From Veillonella seminalis (lineage in GTDB: Bacteria; Bacillota; Negativicutes; Veillonellales; Veillonellaceae), in the NCBI RefSeq assembly GCF_003992065.1, contig NZ_RQUZ01000007.1:80476-144475 (forward strand): a stretch of 64,000 nucleotides of DNA. The letters run 5' to 3'. The number at the start of each line of letters is the position of its first letter. Position 1 is the first letter of the stretch. Of this stretch, positions 1 through 9,215 are shown piece by piece. The position numbers and the translations under genes are program-made. Under the pieces are notes generated by a model that had not been told where the DNA came from, did not search any database, and saw nothing but the letters and a program-made list of their open reading frames with translations.

Positions 1-299
1 GCTACGTTTTCAGCCACCGTCATGGAGTCGAAAAGGGCCGAATATTGGAAAACCATGCCCATCTTTTCACGGACCTTATTAAATTCGTCATCGCTTAAAC
101 CGACTACGTCGACGCCGTCTACCAAAATGCGCCCGCTATTGGGCCGTTGCAGCCCGATAATCAAACGCAAAATCGTACTCTTACCGGCACCGCTGCCCCC
201 CAGCACGACCAAGGTTTCACCATCTTCAATTGTCAGATTTACATGGTCGAGGATAACCCTATCCGCATAGGCAACGACCACATCCTGTAATTCAATCAT
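1..299 (-). CDS. mlaF: MlaF-like ABC transporter ATPase, cut by the left window edge
   Basis: This is the N-terminal 99 codons of an ATPase that starts at 299 (ATG) and runs off the left edge. The translation opens MIELQDVVVAYADRVILD. Walker A (GGSGAGKS) is at about residues 34-41, and the Q-loop region reads FQYSALFDSMT, which is typical of the MlaF/Ttg2A family. With the permease just upstream it should power phospholipid transfer between inner and outer membranes. That role comes from family knowledge. The signature and Walker B motifs lie outside the window, and so would any mlaD. Confidence 0.85.
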   Translation of the reverse strand, partial: MIELQDVVVAYADRVILDHVNLTIEDGETLVVLGGSGAGKSTILRLIIGLQRPNSGRILVDGVDVVGLSDDEFNKVREKMGMVFQYSALFDSMTVAENV

Positions 300-382
300 G
301 AATCTTTGTCCTCAAGCTTACTCTCAATATTTTATGCTACTTTCATTATATTCTATTTATATTAAAAATTTATAACGTTTTA

Positions 383-1144
383 TTAAAATAATGCCAATGA
401 TAAAAAGTAATTTAACACAAATACTAAAATAATGCTGGTTACTACCGAGCTCGTAGTAGCATTACCTACCGCTTCAGCCCCCATTTTAGTATACATGCCC
501 TTGTACGAACCAACAAGAGCAATTACGGCACCAAACACACTGGCTTTGATTAAACCGTATGTCAAATCACTGGTAACCGCAAACAACTGAATCGAATCTG
601 TATACGTCATGCCGGCCAGGCCTTTAAAAAGCGTAGCCACCACATAACCGCCGCCGATACCGATGAGCACCCCGTAAAAAGCCAAAATAGGTACCATAAT
701 CATACAGGCAATCACGCGCGGCACAACCAGGTAACCGATAGGATTTACGGCCATAACTCTGAGCGCATCAATCTGCTCCGTTACCTTCATGGTACCGAGT
801 TCAGCCGTAATAGCGGCCCCTACACGCCCCGACAAAACAACACCGACGAGCACCGGTCCCAATTCGCGCCCCATAGCAATCGCCATGATGCCGCCAACCG
901 TACCTTGCGCACCGTAACGAATCAAAATATCGGCTATTTGCAAAGTCATAACGGCCCCGGCAAATAATAAAGTTAAACTGATAATCGGCAAGGAATCTAC
1001 CCCCAAATGGGCCATTTGAAAAATAACATGACGCCAATTGGCCTGCCGCAATTGTTTAATGGTTTGTCCGATTAATATAACTGCCTCACCGCAACGTGCC
1101 AACCAACGCAACACCTCGCGCCCCAGCGCTTCTAACCACTGCAA
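383..1144 (-). CDS. mlaE: MlaE-family lipid transport permease
   Basis: The 253-residue integral membrane protein has the normal length for MlaE. It carries the conserved MGRELGPVLVGVVLSGRVGA segment (about residues 91-110) followed by ELGTMKVTEQIDALRVM. MlaE is the permease of the Mla ABC system, which moves phospholipids between inner and outer membrane, so it implies a diderm envelope. The start codon is TTG at 1144, chosen because AGGAGG lies 7 nt upstream. The mlaF gene follows after 83 nt, so the two are probably co-transcribed. No N-terminal STAS domain is visible. Confidence 0.93.
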   Translation of the reverse strand: MQWLEALGREVLRWLARCGEAVILIGQTIKQLRQANWRHVIFQMAHLGVDSLPIISLTLLFAGAVMTLQIADILIRYGAQGTVGGIMAIAMGRELGPVLVGVVLSGRVGAAITAELGTMKVTEQIDALRVMAVNPIGYLVVPRVIACMIMVPILAFYGVLIGIGGGYVVATLFKGLAGMTYTDSIQLFAVTSDLTYGLIKASVFGAVIALVGSYKGMYTKMGAEAVGNATTSSVVTSIILVFVLNYFLSLALF

Positions 1145-1324
1145 CAGTTTACCTCCTCTTATTTCTCATATATAAAGTGTAGTACTATATTTTATTAATC
1201 AAGTAAGATTACTACCCCTCATTTTATCATAAAACTTCAGTTATTGTCATCAGTACCAACGATGAATATATTGAAATTTTACAATATTTTTGAAAAAATT
1301 TCTATTTTCACTTAAATAGTAACA

Positions 1325-1356
1325 CAAAAAAGCGATGGACAAAACTGTCCATCGCT
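1325..1356 (-). terminator. Rho-independent terminator after the S55-domain gene
   Basis: A perfect 10-bp stem (1331-1340 with 1347-1356, AGCGATGGAC) with a 6-nt loop is followed on the minus strand by a U-run (A-run at 1325-1330). It lies 31 nt past the stop of the S55-domain gene and separates it from mlaE. Confidence 0.88.
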
Positions 1357-1386
1357 TACTATCGGCTAATATTGCATAATTTTTTA

Positions 1387-3405
1387 TTAATTTACACTAT
1401 CATTAGAATCATCGGCTGAATGATCCGGCGTATTTGTCGGAGCTTCGGGAGTCTTATCCGGACTGTTGGCCGGTGCTTCCGGAGTCTTTTTCACCGTATT
1501 GGCAGCTGTTTCAGTTTTAGCTGCTTTAGTCGATGATTCATCTTCTGCTTTAGCCTGTTCTTTTAATTTTTTGGCATGTTCACGAGCCAATCTTGCTTTT
1601 TCTTTATCCCGATCGGCCGGCGACATAATATTTAAGACAAACTGTCCGTCACCGCGAATAACATATTCCGTATTAATTTTAGCTTTATACGGTTCTTTGT
1701 TATCTTTATCGTCAATGCCCGGAATATTTTCCTTGGATTTGCCCTTCGGCACTGCTCCCGGAATCTTAGTTTCATCGGCTACATCAATCTTGGCACCCTT
1801 AGTATCCGCCTTGTCACTGTCTTCAACCATACTTACGCCGTCTTCCAAGATTTCAACCACAATCTGATTATTCGTATCCGTATTGCGCAATTCTTTATAG
1901 AATTCGTCAAAATCTTTATACGTCTTCAAACGACGAATAATTTCATCGGTCAAATTGTATTTTTGTTTTTCCAACAGGTAAGGTAACGGTACTACCCCGC
2001 CACCGCGTACTTCCAAGGTAACTTCACCATACGGTTGGTCCTTAGGCACGGTGAAGAAAATTTCCTTCGTCACCGGTTCTTCTCGGAACGGTTGTAATTT
2101 TACGTTAATAACAATGGTATCGCCCGGTGATGCAACAGCCGGCGATAAGGTGGCATCCGAAATCATAGCCGTTTTCTTATCTTTCGCTACCGACACTTCC
2201 ACTTGAATACCGGCAATTTCATAATTGATAAAACGGTTATTCATCAACACGTCGATGATGTTATAAAATTCATCAACACTCTTGATGCCGATAGAGTCAT
2301 TGGAGTAGAACATATTCGTCCGTTCCAACGGCGGAATATTGACATCACGAGGCTGAATTTTAAGTGTTAAGGTAGAGGTTCCTTCCCCGTTACGGTCCAA
2401 TGTTTTGCTGAGGAAGTTGTATACCGCCGTAGCACTCAAAGTCGGTGTAAGCTCATCCGTTTCCACCACTTTGACACCTGCTTCACGAGTTCGGTTCATA
2501 TCCAAGTCGTGAACGGTAATGGCCATCGGAATGCCGCTGATAATATGGCCCGATGTACCGGCAATTCCGGCGCCGCGATCTTCCGTAACCGCGCCTACTT
2601 CGGCTCCCATAGAGCCGAGTTTAAAGCCGGAGTCCACACTTTTTACGACCGTAAAAATAGACGCATTATGCATGAAGTACCCGACAGAACCACGTTTTAA
2701 AAACGGATGTCCGAAGGCTACCACTTTATCCTTGTCAACATAAGTAACCGTACCGATGGCTCCGAGTTTTAAATCTCCGTCCACCAATAAGGCTGCTACC
2801 GAACCGCCCGCTTTAAGCGGTTTGGCCACATCATCACCGTCAGCGGCCGCCGTATCGTAAGTACTGTACTCATATTCAGGCAACTTTTCTTTCATAAACT
2901 TAAGAGCCGATGGATCAAAGCCGTAAGCCATAAGCGGCATGCCCAACGGAATTAGCTGACTGTCGCGCCAAGGATTGGCCAAATTCTTTTCATACGGAAT
3001 ATTCCATAGCTTAACCATGTCTTCAATCGGCGTAATCATACCGATTGTACCGTCCGCAAAGCCCCAGCCGTAGGCAACGGCACCGACGAGCTTACCGTCA
3101 ATATAAGCGGGGCTGCCACTCATACCATGTACGATACCGCCCGTTTCATCGATAACGGGACCAGAAAATTTCGCCAAAATTAAATCGCCTGAAGGGCCTC
3201 GATCTTTCATGACGCCCAAAACTTTCATATTAAAACTAGAGATATCATCCCCGGTTACTACTGTATCAACGTGTCCTTCCATGCCTGTATGCACATCGCT
3301 GACTGGCAGAAAATCAACTGCCTGAGCCGATGCGGCAACAGTGCAACAAAAGAAAAGCGCCAGTACACCTTTCATATACCGGCGTGATGAACGAAATGAC
3401 TTCAT
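1387..3405 (-). CDS. Exported SpoIVB-type (peptidase S55) domain protein
   Basis: This 672-residue protein has a signal peptide (hydrophobic core about 12-28, AQA cleavage site near 27-29). An S55 domain follows, with the diagnostic GMSGSP motif at residues 94-99; by family knowledge its serine is the nucleophile. A second conserved block reads AFGHPFLKRGSVGYF. The last ~120 residues are Lys/Glu/Ala-rich and end in Pro-Thr repeats (KTPEAPANSPDKTPEAPTN), probably disordered or wall-spanning. SpoIVB is a sporulation signalling protease in Bacillus, but nothing else here suggests sporulation. The neighbours are envelope genes (mlaEF downstream, lipoyl-fold and AMIN proteins upstream). The gene lies 53 nt after the lipoyl-fold gene. 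The substrate is unknown. Confidence 0.8.
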   Translation of the reverse strand: MKSFRSSRRYMKGVLALFFCCTVAASAQAVDFLPVSDVHTGMEGHVDTVVTGDDISSFNMKVLGVMKDRGPSGDLILAKFSGPVIDETGGIVHGMSGSPAYIDGKLVGAVAYGWGFADGTIGMITPIEDMVKLWNIPYEKNLANPWRDSQLIPLGMPLMAYGFDPSALKFMKEKLPEYEYSTYDTAAADGDDVAKPLKAGGSVAALLVDGDLKLGAIGTVTYVDKDKVVAFGHPFLKRGSVGYFMHNASIFTVVKSVDSGFKLGSMGAEVGAVTEDRGAGIAGTSGHIISGIPMAITVHDLDMNRTREAGVKVVETDELTPTLSATAVYNFLSKTLDRNGEGTSTLTLKIQPRDVNIPPLERTNMFYSNDSIGIKSVDEFYNIIDVLMNNRFINYEIAGIQVEVSVAKDKKTAMISDATLSPAVASPGDTIVINVKLQPFREEPVTKEIFFTVPKDQPYGEVTLEVRGGGVVPLPYLLEKQKYNLTDEIIRRLKTYKDFDEFYKELRNTDTNNQIVVEILEDGVSMVEDSDKADTKGAKIDVADETKIPGAVPKGKSKENIPGIDDKDNKEPYKAKINTEYVIRGDGQFVLNIMSPADRDKEKARLAREHAKKLKEQAKAEDESSTKAAKTETAANTVKKTPEAPANSPDKTPEAPTNTPDHSADDSNDSVN

Positions 3406-3458
3406 TCATAGCTCCTCTCTATTACTATATGCCAACTGTTTCTAACGTATAACTTCGA

Positions 3459-3761
3459 TTATTTACCGTCAACTACGGCTACAACTTGAGCACGTGTTAC
3501 TTGGTCGCCGTTTTTAACCGATACATTCGTTACGACACCGTTAACGGTGGAACGAGCTGCCGGCATCGGTCCGGTCAAAGACTGTACTGTTACCAATACA
3601 TCGCCTTCTTTAACAACGGTACCTACCGGTACTACCGAAACAACCTGACCGGTTAATACGGATTCTTGGTTGACATTGGCTGCGGAGGCCGTGAAAACAA
3701 AGCCGGTCGCTACGCTAACGCCGATAGCAGCCATTACTAAAAATTTCATATATTTTTTCAT
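3459..3761 (-). CDS. Small secreted biotinyl/lipoyl-fold protein lacking the attachment lysine
   Basis: The protein is 100 residues, with a signal peptide (about 1-28, cleavage near ASA) and a single beta-rich domain. Segments such as GTVVKEGDVLVTVQ and VNGVVTNVSVKNGDQVTRAQ match the two half-barrels of biotinyl/lipoyl and HlyD-type hammerhead domains. Where carrier proteins have the modified Lys (MKM or DK), this one reads GPMPAARS, so it is unlikely to carry a cofactor. It may be a free periplasmic adaptor-like domain, which is inference. It has its own likely promoter upstream and is followed by the S55-domain gene. Confidence 0.6.
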   Translation of the reverse strand: MKKYMKFLVMAAIGVSVATGFVFTASAANVNQESVLTGQVVSVVPVGTVVKEGDVLVTVQSLTGPMPAARSTVNGVVTNVSVKNGDQVTRAQVVAVVDGK

Positions 3762-3794
3762 ACGTAAATCCTCCTTTGACTAACGTCTATATCT

Positions 3795-3803
3795 ATTATA
3801 TCA
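3795..3803 (-). promoter_or_regulatory. Extended -10 promoter for the lipoyl-fold gene
   Basis: On the minus strand the sequence reads TGATATAAT, a TGn extension directly before a consensus TATAAT. It lies about 35 nt upstream of the ATG at 3761. No convincing -35 is seen, as is normal for extended -10 promoters. Confidence 0.5.
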
Positions 3804-3890
3804 CGAATAAGCAAATTTATTGCTAAATCCGTAAATCATCGTGAAAAATAAATGACGCTTCATGAAAAGAAAATATCTTCAAATTTACTT

Positions 3891-5288
3891 TTACGGGAAA
3901 ATTATGATTTCCCCGTAACGAGCCGGGCCCACAGTCGTCACATCACGATGAAGATAGGTTCCGTTAGCATATAAATCATTATCGCGATTATAACCTACAT
4001 CAATGCCCGTAGTAGCACCGAATTGTGCCAACATCCGACCGCCTTGAGCCAAAGTAATACCGGAGGCCGCCCGATAATTACCGGATGCCAACAATACAAT
4101 CAAGGTACCGTCCGGACGCACACCCAATAAAGTATGACCTCGATAGTTTTCACTATTACCGGCCGTTACCACTCCGTTGGCAAGGACGATATTTTTACTT
4201 TGAGCCAAGGTCGTACCGGCTGCACTGATTTTAACAATAGCCGGTACAATTTGCAAATTAACTACATCGCCGACGCGTAAGGCATCCAACACCGGTACCA
4301 TAGTACCATGGGCCGATAACACAATATCCGCATTCGCCAACGGTGAATCATTGTTTCCCTTTGCTACAACTACATTGCGTCGCAAAGTTACCTCGGTGCC
4401 ATACACATTAGTACCTGTTGATTTGCCATATGCCGAATTATAAGCAATCAGTTCGTTCGCACCGCGAGTCCGATTGATGCCGCTTATATTAAAAGTCTTA
4501 TCGCCTTCCGTTAATTGCAACTTCGGTGTTTCAACACCCAAAGTATAACCCTGGTTCGGAATATAGCGCAATACCCCGACCGGTGATATCTGATAGCCCG
4601 GTACTGCGGGGATTTTATCGCCCGAAGCCAATTGCACGGTTCCCTCGGCTAAACCTTCACCACCGAGACCGGCCGATACATCAGCGGCATTCACCAAGCC
4701 TACCGAAACAGCACCGCTCGGCGTAACATCAGCCAGTGTGGACGCCGTATCACCGTCAGCTTTAATCTCAGCCGGCTCGGTCGGCGATACAGTGAGCGCA
4801 TCTACTTTCACGCGCCCCGTATTGGTACTGGTATCCCATTTGGTATATACAACACCATCTTTGAGCGGTGTTGTCGTTCGCTGTTCATAATTATTAAACA
4901 AATCCAAAACAACCCGATCCGGATTTTGCAATGTAAACATATGATAACGTACCGGCTGATTAACATTGATGGCTACATCCAGACCATCGCCGGCATCAGC
5001 CAAACCTACGCCTTGTAAAACACCGCTGTTGCGATTGTTGTATTGCACCGGTCCGCTTGTGCGATTCGATGTGCCGGTAAAATGAATTTTTACCTGCTGT
5101 GCTTTTTCATTATAAATAGAACTCCAGCCATTCGGTAACCCTTGCATATCCAGGACAAGACGCGTATGACCCGCTTCATTGGTAGCTCGCACAGCCGTTA
5201 AATCCGATGCCTCCGTTATGCCACCTATCAGCCAACTCATTATCCCGACCATTAAAGCTGAACTGAGCTTCTTTTTACAGGCTTTCAT
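3891..5288 (-). CDS. Exported AMIN-domain protein with a phosphodiester-glycosidase-like C-terminus
   Basis: This 465-residue protein has a signal peptide (about 1-27, cleavage near TEA). An AMIN-type domain spans about 30-140 (TRLVLDMQGLPNG... PDRVVLDLFN); AMIN domains localise proteins to cell wall or periplasm. The C-terminal half resembles the NAGPA/DUF2233 fold: INRTRGANELIAYN, TNVYGTEVTL, and HTLLGVRPDGTLIVLLASG. The family's usual DGGGS block near the end is replaced by GIDVGYNRDND, so catalytic activity is doubtful. It sits downstream of mreB and upstream of other exported envelope proteins. The function is not known beyond a likely wall-associated role. Confidence 0.62.
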   Translation of the reverse strand: MKACKKKLSSALMVGIMSWLIGGITEASDLTAVRATNEAGHTRLVLDMQGLPNGWSSIYNEKAQQVKIHFTGTSNRTSGPVQYNNRNSGVLQGVGLADAGDGLDVAINVNQPVRYHMFTLQNPDRVVLDLFNNYEQRTTTPLKDGVVYTKWDTSTNTGRVKVDALTVSPTEPAEIKADGDTASTLADVTPSGAVSVGLVNAADVSAGLGGEGLAEGTVQLASGDKIPAVPGYQISPVGVLRYIPNQGYTLGVETPKLQLTEGDKTFNISGINRTRGANELIAYNSAYGKSTGTNVYGTEVTLRRNVVVAKGNNDSPLANADIVLSAHGTMVPVLDALRVGDVVNLQIVPAIVKISAAGTTLAQSKNIVLANGVVTAGNSENYRGHTLLGVRPDGTLIVLLASGNYRAASGITLAQGGRMLAQFGATTGIDVGYNRDNDLYANGTYLHRDVTTVGPARYGEIIIFP

Positions 5289-5394
5289 AGTTCCCTCCTT
5301 TGAAAAATCTATAAACTATTATTATTATCTTAGTACCATTTTATCCATTATAACATATAAATTTATGAACTTCTTGAATTATTACGAGTTAAAT

Positions 5395-5433
5395 AAAAAA
5401 AAGATTGCAAGCGACCTTGCCGCTCACAATCTT
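5395..5433 (-). terminator. Terminator after mreB
   Basis: The stem 5401-5413 pairs with 5421-5433 (two mismatches, 7-nt loop), and the minus strand runs into a U-tract (A-run 5395-5402). It lies about 48 nt beyond the mreB stop. Confidence 0.8.
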
Positions 5434-5480
5434 TTAATATTTTATATATGCATGAACGCAGAATATTGCACGTATTACAC

Positions 5481-6659
5481 TTATTGCAATTCTTCAAGGC
5501 TGTCCTGCAAACGATCCATTTCACGTAAAGCTCGTCCGGTACCGACAATAACCGAATACCGCGGATTATCCACTAAATAAGCGGCCACGCCGATAGCCCG
5601 TGTAATGAGTCGGTCAAAACCGCTGATTAACGCTCCGCCGCCGGTTAAAATAATACCGTGATCACAAATCTCCGCCACCAATTCGGGCGGTGTTTTTTCA
5701 AGAATATCTTTGATACCTTCCAAAATCACATTAACCGGTTTCTCCAAGGCCTTCTGAACTTCCTTGGAACTTACCTTAATAGCTTGCGGCAAACCGCTTA
5801 CTATATCTCGTCCCCGCACGGTAATTTCTTCAACCGGTGCTTTACGATCTACCGTACCGACTGCAATTTTTACTTCTTCCGCCGTACGATGACCGATTAA
5901 TAATTTACGGCGTCGTTTGATATAACTGATGATAGCCTCGTCGAACTTATCGCCGCCCATGCGCAGCGATTTACTCACTACGACACCGGTCGTACAAAGC
6001 ACCGCAATATCGGTAGTGCCGCCACCGACGTCAACCACGATAGCCCCGGCCGACGCAGCTTTGTCAAGGCCGGTTCCGAGTGCCGCCGCCAACGGTTCTT
6101 CAATAAGTACCGTTTTGCGGGCGCCCGTCTGTAATACAGCTTCAATAACCGCCCTCTTTTCAACCGGCGTAATACCCGAAGGTACACAAATAACGATACG
6201 CGGTTTAAATAAAGTAGAGGTCGGCAAGACACTCTTAATATAATAACGAAGCATGAACTCCGTCATGTCATAGTTATTGATAACACCATCCTGGAGCGGT
6301 CTGATAACTTCAATATCCGCCGGTGTACGTCCCAACATGATACGGGCATCTTCACCGACAGCCACCACTTCATGACTGTGAATATTCCAAGCTACATACG
6401 CCGGTTCGTCAAGCACAACACCCTTGCCCTTGATGTAAATCAATACGTTTGTCGTGCCCAAATCAATGCCTACATCATAGGCCCACCACAATGCCAAGCG
6501 TTCAAACGGCGAAACCCATTTATCGCCTTTTTTGGCAACTGTTTTAGGTGTGGTCGTAGCAATGGGCTGTGCGTTCCGTTTGCGACGTTCTTCACGTTTT
6601 TGCAAAACTTCGGCACGACTCACCTTTTTCTTACTCGTCCACCCGAACAATGTCAGCAC
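5481..6659 (-). CDS. mreB: MreB/Mbl-family rod-shape actin with an N-terminal extension
   Basis: This is a bacterial actin that organises peptidoglycan elongation at the membrane. The core starts near residue 62 ([15 protein letters not shown], phosphate 1) and continues with [13 protein letters not shown] (phosphate 2) and [11 protein letters not shown] (adenosine motif). The 392 residues exceed the usual ~340 because of a ~60-residue basic N-terminus ([18 protein letters not shown]) that is not part of the actin fold. No Met occurs between the start and the core. The GTG start at 6659 has AAAAGGG just upstream, so the extension looks real. The gene overlaps the murA 3' end by 29 nt, implying coupled translation. 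mreC and mreD are not in the window. Confidence 0.92.
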   Translation of the reverse strand: MLTLFGWTSKKKVSRAEVLQKREERRKRNAQPIATTTPKTVAKKGDKWVSPFERLALWWAYDVGIDLGTTNVLIYIKGKGVVLDEPAYVAWNIHSHEVVAVGEDARIMLGRTPADIEVIRPLQDGVINNYDMTEFMLRYYIKSVLPTSTLFKPRIVICVPSGITPVEKRAVIEAVLQTGARKTVLIEEPLAAALGTGLDKAASAGAIVVDVGGGTTDIAVLCTTGVVVSKSLRMGGDKFDEAIISYIKRRRKLLIGHRTAEEVKIAVGTVDRKAPVEEITVRGRDIVSGLPQAIKVSSKEVQKALEKPVNVILEGIKDILEKTPPELVAEICDHGIILTGGGALISGFDRLITRAIGVAAYLVDNPRYSVIVGTGRALREMDRLQDSLEELQ

Positions 6660-7896
6660 CTAACCCTTTTAATTTGCCTACCAGGTTGTCGTAACCACGG
6701 TCGATGTGCGACAACTGGGTTACTTTCGTAACACCTTCCGCCGCCAATCCGGCACACACTAAAGCGGCTCCGGCACGCAAATCGGTAGCACGTACTTCGG
6801 TACCCTTCAATTTAGGTACACCGTCAACAATAGCACGTCGCTCTTCAATGCGAATCTGAGCACCCATTTTCTTTAATTCATCTACATGCATAAAGCGGTT
6901 TTCGAATACCGTTTCCATAACAGTACTCGTGCCCTTGGCGATAGTCGTGAACGCCATGAATTGAGCCTGCATATCGGTTGGGAACCCGGGATACGGCAAG
7001 GTTTTAATATCAACCGCTTTAACATTACCGTCGGAAATAACGCGGATACCGTCGACGTCTTCCTGAACCGTTACGCCCGCTTCTTTCAATTTCGCCACAA
7101 CCGGTTTTAAATGCTCGGACAAAGCATTTTCTACATATACGTCACCGCCGGCCATAGCCGCTGCAATAAGATATGTACCTGCTTCGATACGATCCGGAAT
7201 TACCGTATGAGTAGCGCCTTTTAATTCTTTAACACCTTGAATACGAATTACATTCGTACCGGCACCGCGAATATCGGCCCCCATACTATTTAAATAAGTT
7301 ACTAAATCTACAATTTCAGGTTCTTCCGCAGCGTTTTCAATAATGGTTTTGCCTTCAGCCATGGAAGCCGCCATGATTACGTTTTCCGTAGCCCCCACGC
7401 TTGGGAAGTCGAGGTAAATCTGATTACCTTTAAGACCTTCGGGAGCTGACGCCAATACATAACCGTCGCCCATTTCAATAGTAGCTCCCAATGCTTCAAA
7501 AGCTTTTAAATGTAAATCAATCGGACGAGATCCGATAGCACAACCGCCCGGCAAAGAAATACGTGCTTCACGACGACGTGCCAATAAAGGTCCCATGACT
7601 AAAAACGACGCACGCATGCGACGAACTAATTCATAGGGAGCTTCTGTAGCTGTAATTTCAGAGGCATCAAAATGGATTTCCTGATTAGCTTCATCTTTGG
7701 TAACTTTAACGCCCAGCGCCGCAATTACCTCGCAAATCGTATGTACATCTTCCAAATGAGGCACTTCCACCAACCGACTCGGTGTTGATGCCAACATGGT
7801 GGCCGCAATAATCGGCAACACCGCATTTTTTGCGCTACTTACACGAACGCGACCATTCAACGGTTTACCACCGTTAATGACGAGCTTTTCCAACAA
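6631..7896 (-). CDS. murA: UDP-N-acetylglucosamine 1-carboxyvinyltransferase
   Basis: MurA transfers enolpyruvate from PEP to UDP-GlcNAc, the first committed step of peptidoglycan synthesis in the cytoplasm. Its 421 residues are normal length. The catalytic Cys is present at 119 in [10 protein letters not shown], so fosfomycin sensitivity is expected from the family. The N-terminal KNAVLPII and the segments [16 protein letters not shown] and [10 protein letters not shown] are conserved. The 3' end overlaps mreB. A well-formed promoter lies 68-96 nt upstream. Confidence 0.97.
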   Translation of the reverse strand: MLEKLVINGGKPLNGRVRVSSAKNAVLPIIAATMLASTPSRLVEVPHLEDVHTICEVIAALGVKVTKDEANQEIHFDASEITATEAPYELVRRMRASFLVMGPLLARRREARISLPGGCAIGSRPIDLHLKAFEALGATIEMGDGYVLASAPEGLKGNQIYLDFPSVGATENVIMAASMAEGKTIIENAAEEPEIVDLVTYLNSMGADIRGAGTNVIRIQGVKELKGATHTVIPDRIEAGTYLIAAAMAGGDVYVENALSEHLKPVVAKLKEAGVTVQEDVDGIRVISDGNVKAVDIKTLPYPGFPTDMQAQFMAFTTIAKGTSTVMETVFENRFMHVDELKKMGAQIRIEERRAIVDGVPKLKGTEVRATDLRAGAALVCAGLAAEGVTKVTQLSHIDRGYDNLVGKLKGLGADIVRVDE

Positions 7897-7963
7897 TACT
7901 TCCTCCCATAATGCAATCTATGATTCTATAGTCTTATAGTTTCTTCTTTAAATTCTACCTTAT

Positions 7964-7992
7964 AGTATACTTTAAAACAGGCGGTTCATCAA
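7964..7992 (-). promoter_or_regulatory. Sigma-70-type promoter of murA
   Basis: On the minus strand TTGATG (7987-7992) and TATACT (7964-7969) are separated by exactly 17 nt. A small palindrome, ACCCG-N2-CGGGT at 7995-8006, lies directly upstream of the -35 box and could bind a regulator. The rest of the 298-nt gap between murA and glpX holds only the glpX terminator. Confidence 0.7.
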
Positions 7993-8105
7993 GTACCCGA
8001 CCGGGTCGGATTGCCTATTTAACGCAATTATTTCAAGTGCAAAATGTACCGTTTGATTCACATTTATTAAAATACAGAAAATCGGATTAAATTCCGTCAA
8101 AGCAG

Positions 8106-8141
8106 AAAAAGACGGCTCCATATCTTACGATATAGAGCCGT
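8106..8141 (-). terminator. Terminator after glpX
   Basis: A 13-bp stem (8112-8124 with 8129-8141, one G-U pair, 4-nt loop) precedes a U-run on the minus strand (A-run at 8106-8110). Confidence 0.88.
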
Positions 8142-8194
8142 TTTGTATACTCTTTTTGATTATGGCAATTTGCCGTTTACATGCATGTGAAAGC

Positions 8195-9160
8195 TTATTT
8201 TGCTTTCATGGATTTTAATTTGCGATCCAAGCGATGAATCGTATCTACGAAACGAACCGTACCGGTTTTATAACGCATTACAACGGATTCCGTGCGCGCA
8301 CCGCCGGCAAAGTATTTAATACCGGACAAGATATTGCCCTCCGTAATGGCGGTAGCGGAGAAAATAACATCTTCCCCATGTACCAAATCATCAATGGTCA
8401 ACACTTTATTTAAATCCGTAATACCCATAGCATGACAACGACGAACTTCTTCGTCATTTTCAGGCAACAAACGAGCTTGCATATCACCGCCCGTACATTT
8501 TAGGGCAGCCGCTGCCAAAACGCCTTCAGGCGCACCGCCGGTACCGATAACCATGTGGATACCGGAACCTTCAAGACCGCATTCCATAGCCGGATTTACG
8601 TCGCCGTCGGTGATCAAACGAATACGGGCACCGGCTTCGCGAGCTTCGCGCATAATGGCTTCATGACGCGGACGATCGAGCATAACAATAGTCATATCAT
8701 CAATACCGCGTTCCATTTTTTCAGCTACACGACGTAAGTTTTCAGTCACGCTGGCATTCAAATCGATAACGCCCTTAGCACGAGGACCTACGCAAAGTTT
8801 TTGCATGTACATATCAGGAGCATGTAACAAACCGCCTTTAGGAGCGATTGCCAATACTGCGATAGCACCATTTTGACCTTTAGCAATCAGATTCGTACCT
8901 TCAATCGGATCCACCGCGATATCCACAGGTTCCCCGCCGGCACCTACTTCTTCACCGATGTAAAGCATAGGGGCTTCATCGATTTCCCCTTCCCCGATAA
9001 CAACGGTACCCGAAATAGGTACTGTATCAAAGGTTTGACGCATAGCATCTACAGCGAGTTGATCGGCGCCGTCTTTTTCACCGCGACCAAGCAAACGACC
9101 ACTGCGAAGCGCTGCCGCTTCTGTTACACGTACAAATTCCAAAGCTAATGTTCTATCCAC
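8195..9160 (-). CDS. glpX: Class II fructose-1,6-bisphosphatase
   Basis: GlpX hydrolyses fructose-1,6-bisphosphate to fructose-6-phosphate in gluconeogenesis, needed by an organism living on organic acids. Conserved segments include VRVTEAAAL, RGEKDGADQLAVDAMR, VIGEGEIDEAPMLYIGE and DPIEGTNL. The open frame extends to 9205, but the start is placed at GTG 9160 (321 residues): a strong AAGGAGGT lies 7 nt before it, and family members begin with this VDRTLALEF-type sequence. It follows the transaldolase gene by 55 nt, probably in one operon, and ends at a clear terminator. Confidence 0.95.
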   Translation of the reverse strand: MDRTLALEFVRVTEAAALRSGRLLGRGEKDGADQLAVDAMRQTFDTVPISGTVVIGEGEIDEAPMLYIGEEVGAGGEPVDIAVDPIEGTNLIAKGQNGAIAVLAIAPKGGLLHAPDMYMQKLCVGPRAKGVIDLNASVTENLRRVAEKMERGIDDMTIVMLDRPRHEAIMREAREAGARIRLITDGDVNPAMECGLEGSGIHMVIGTGGAPEGVLAAAALKCTGGDMQARLLPENDEEVRRCHAMGITDLNKVLTIDDLVHGEDVIFSATAITEGNILSGIKYFAGGARTESVVMRYKTGTVRFVDTIHRLDRKLKSMKAK

Positions 9161-9215
9161 AGTTTTTACCTCCTTAAAATGCCCTCTTACACAGCAGGGC
9201 AACACGATTCCTTAA

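Noticed and set aside
22..270. Plus-strand 82-residue frame at the left edge
   Set aside because: It is antisense to mlaF, which has a clear Walker A; the plus-strand product resembles nothing.
5179..5580. Plus-strand 133-residue frame over the AMIN gene start and mreB end
   Set aside because: It crosses a terminator and two real minus-strand genes and is Tyr/Ile-rich in the intergenic part, as expected from a chance frame.
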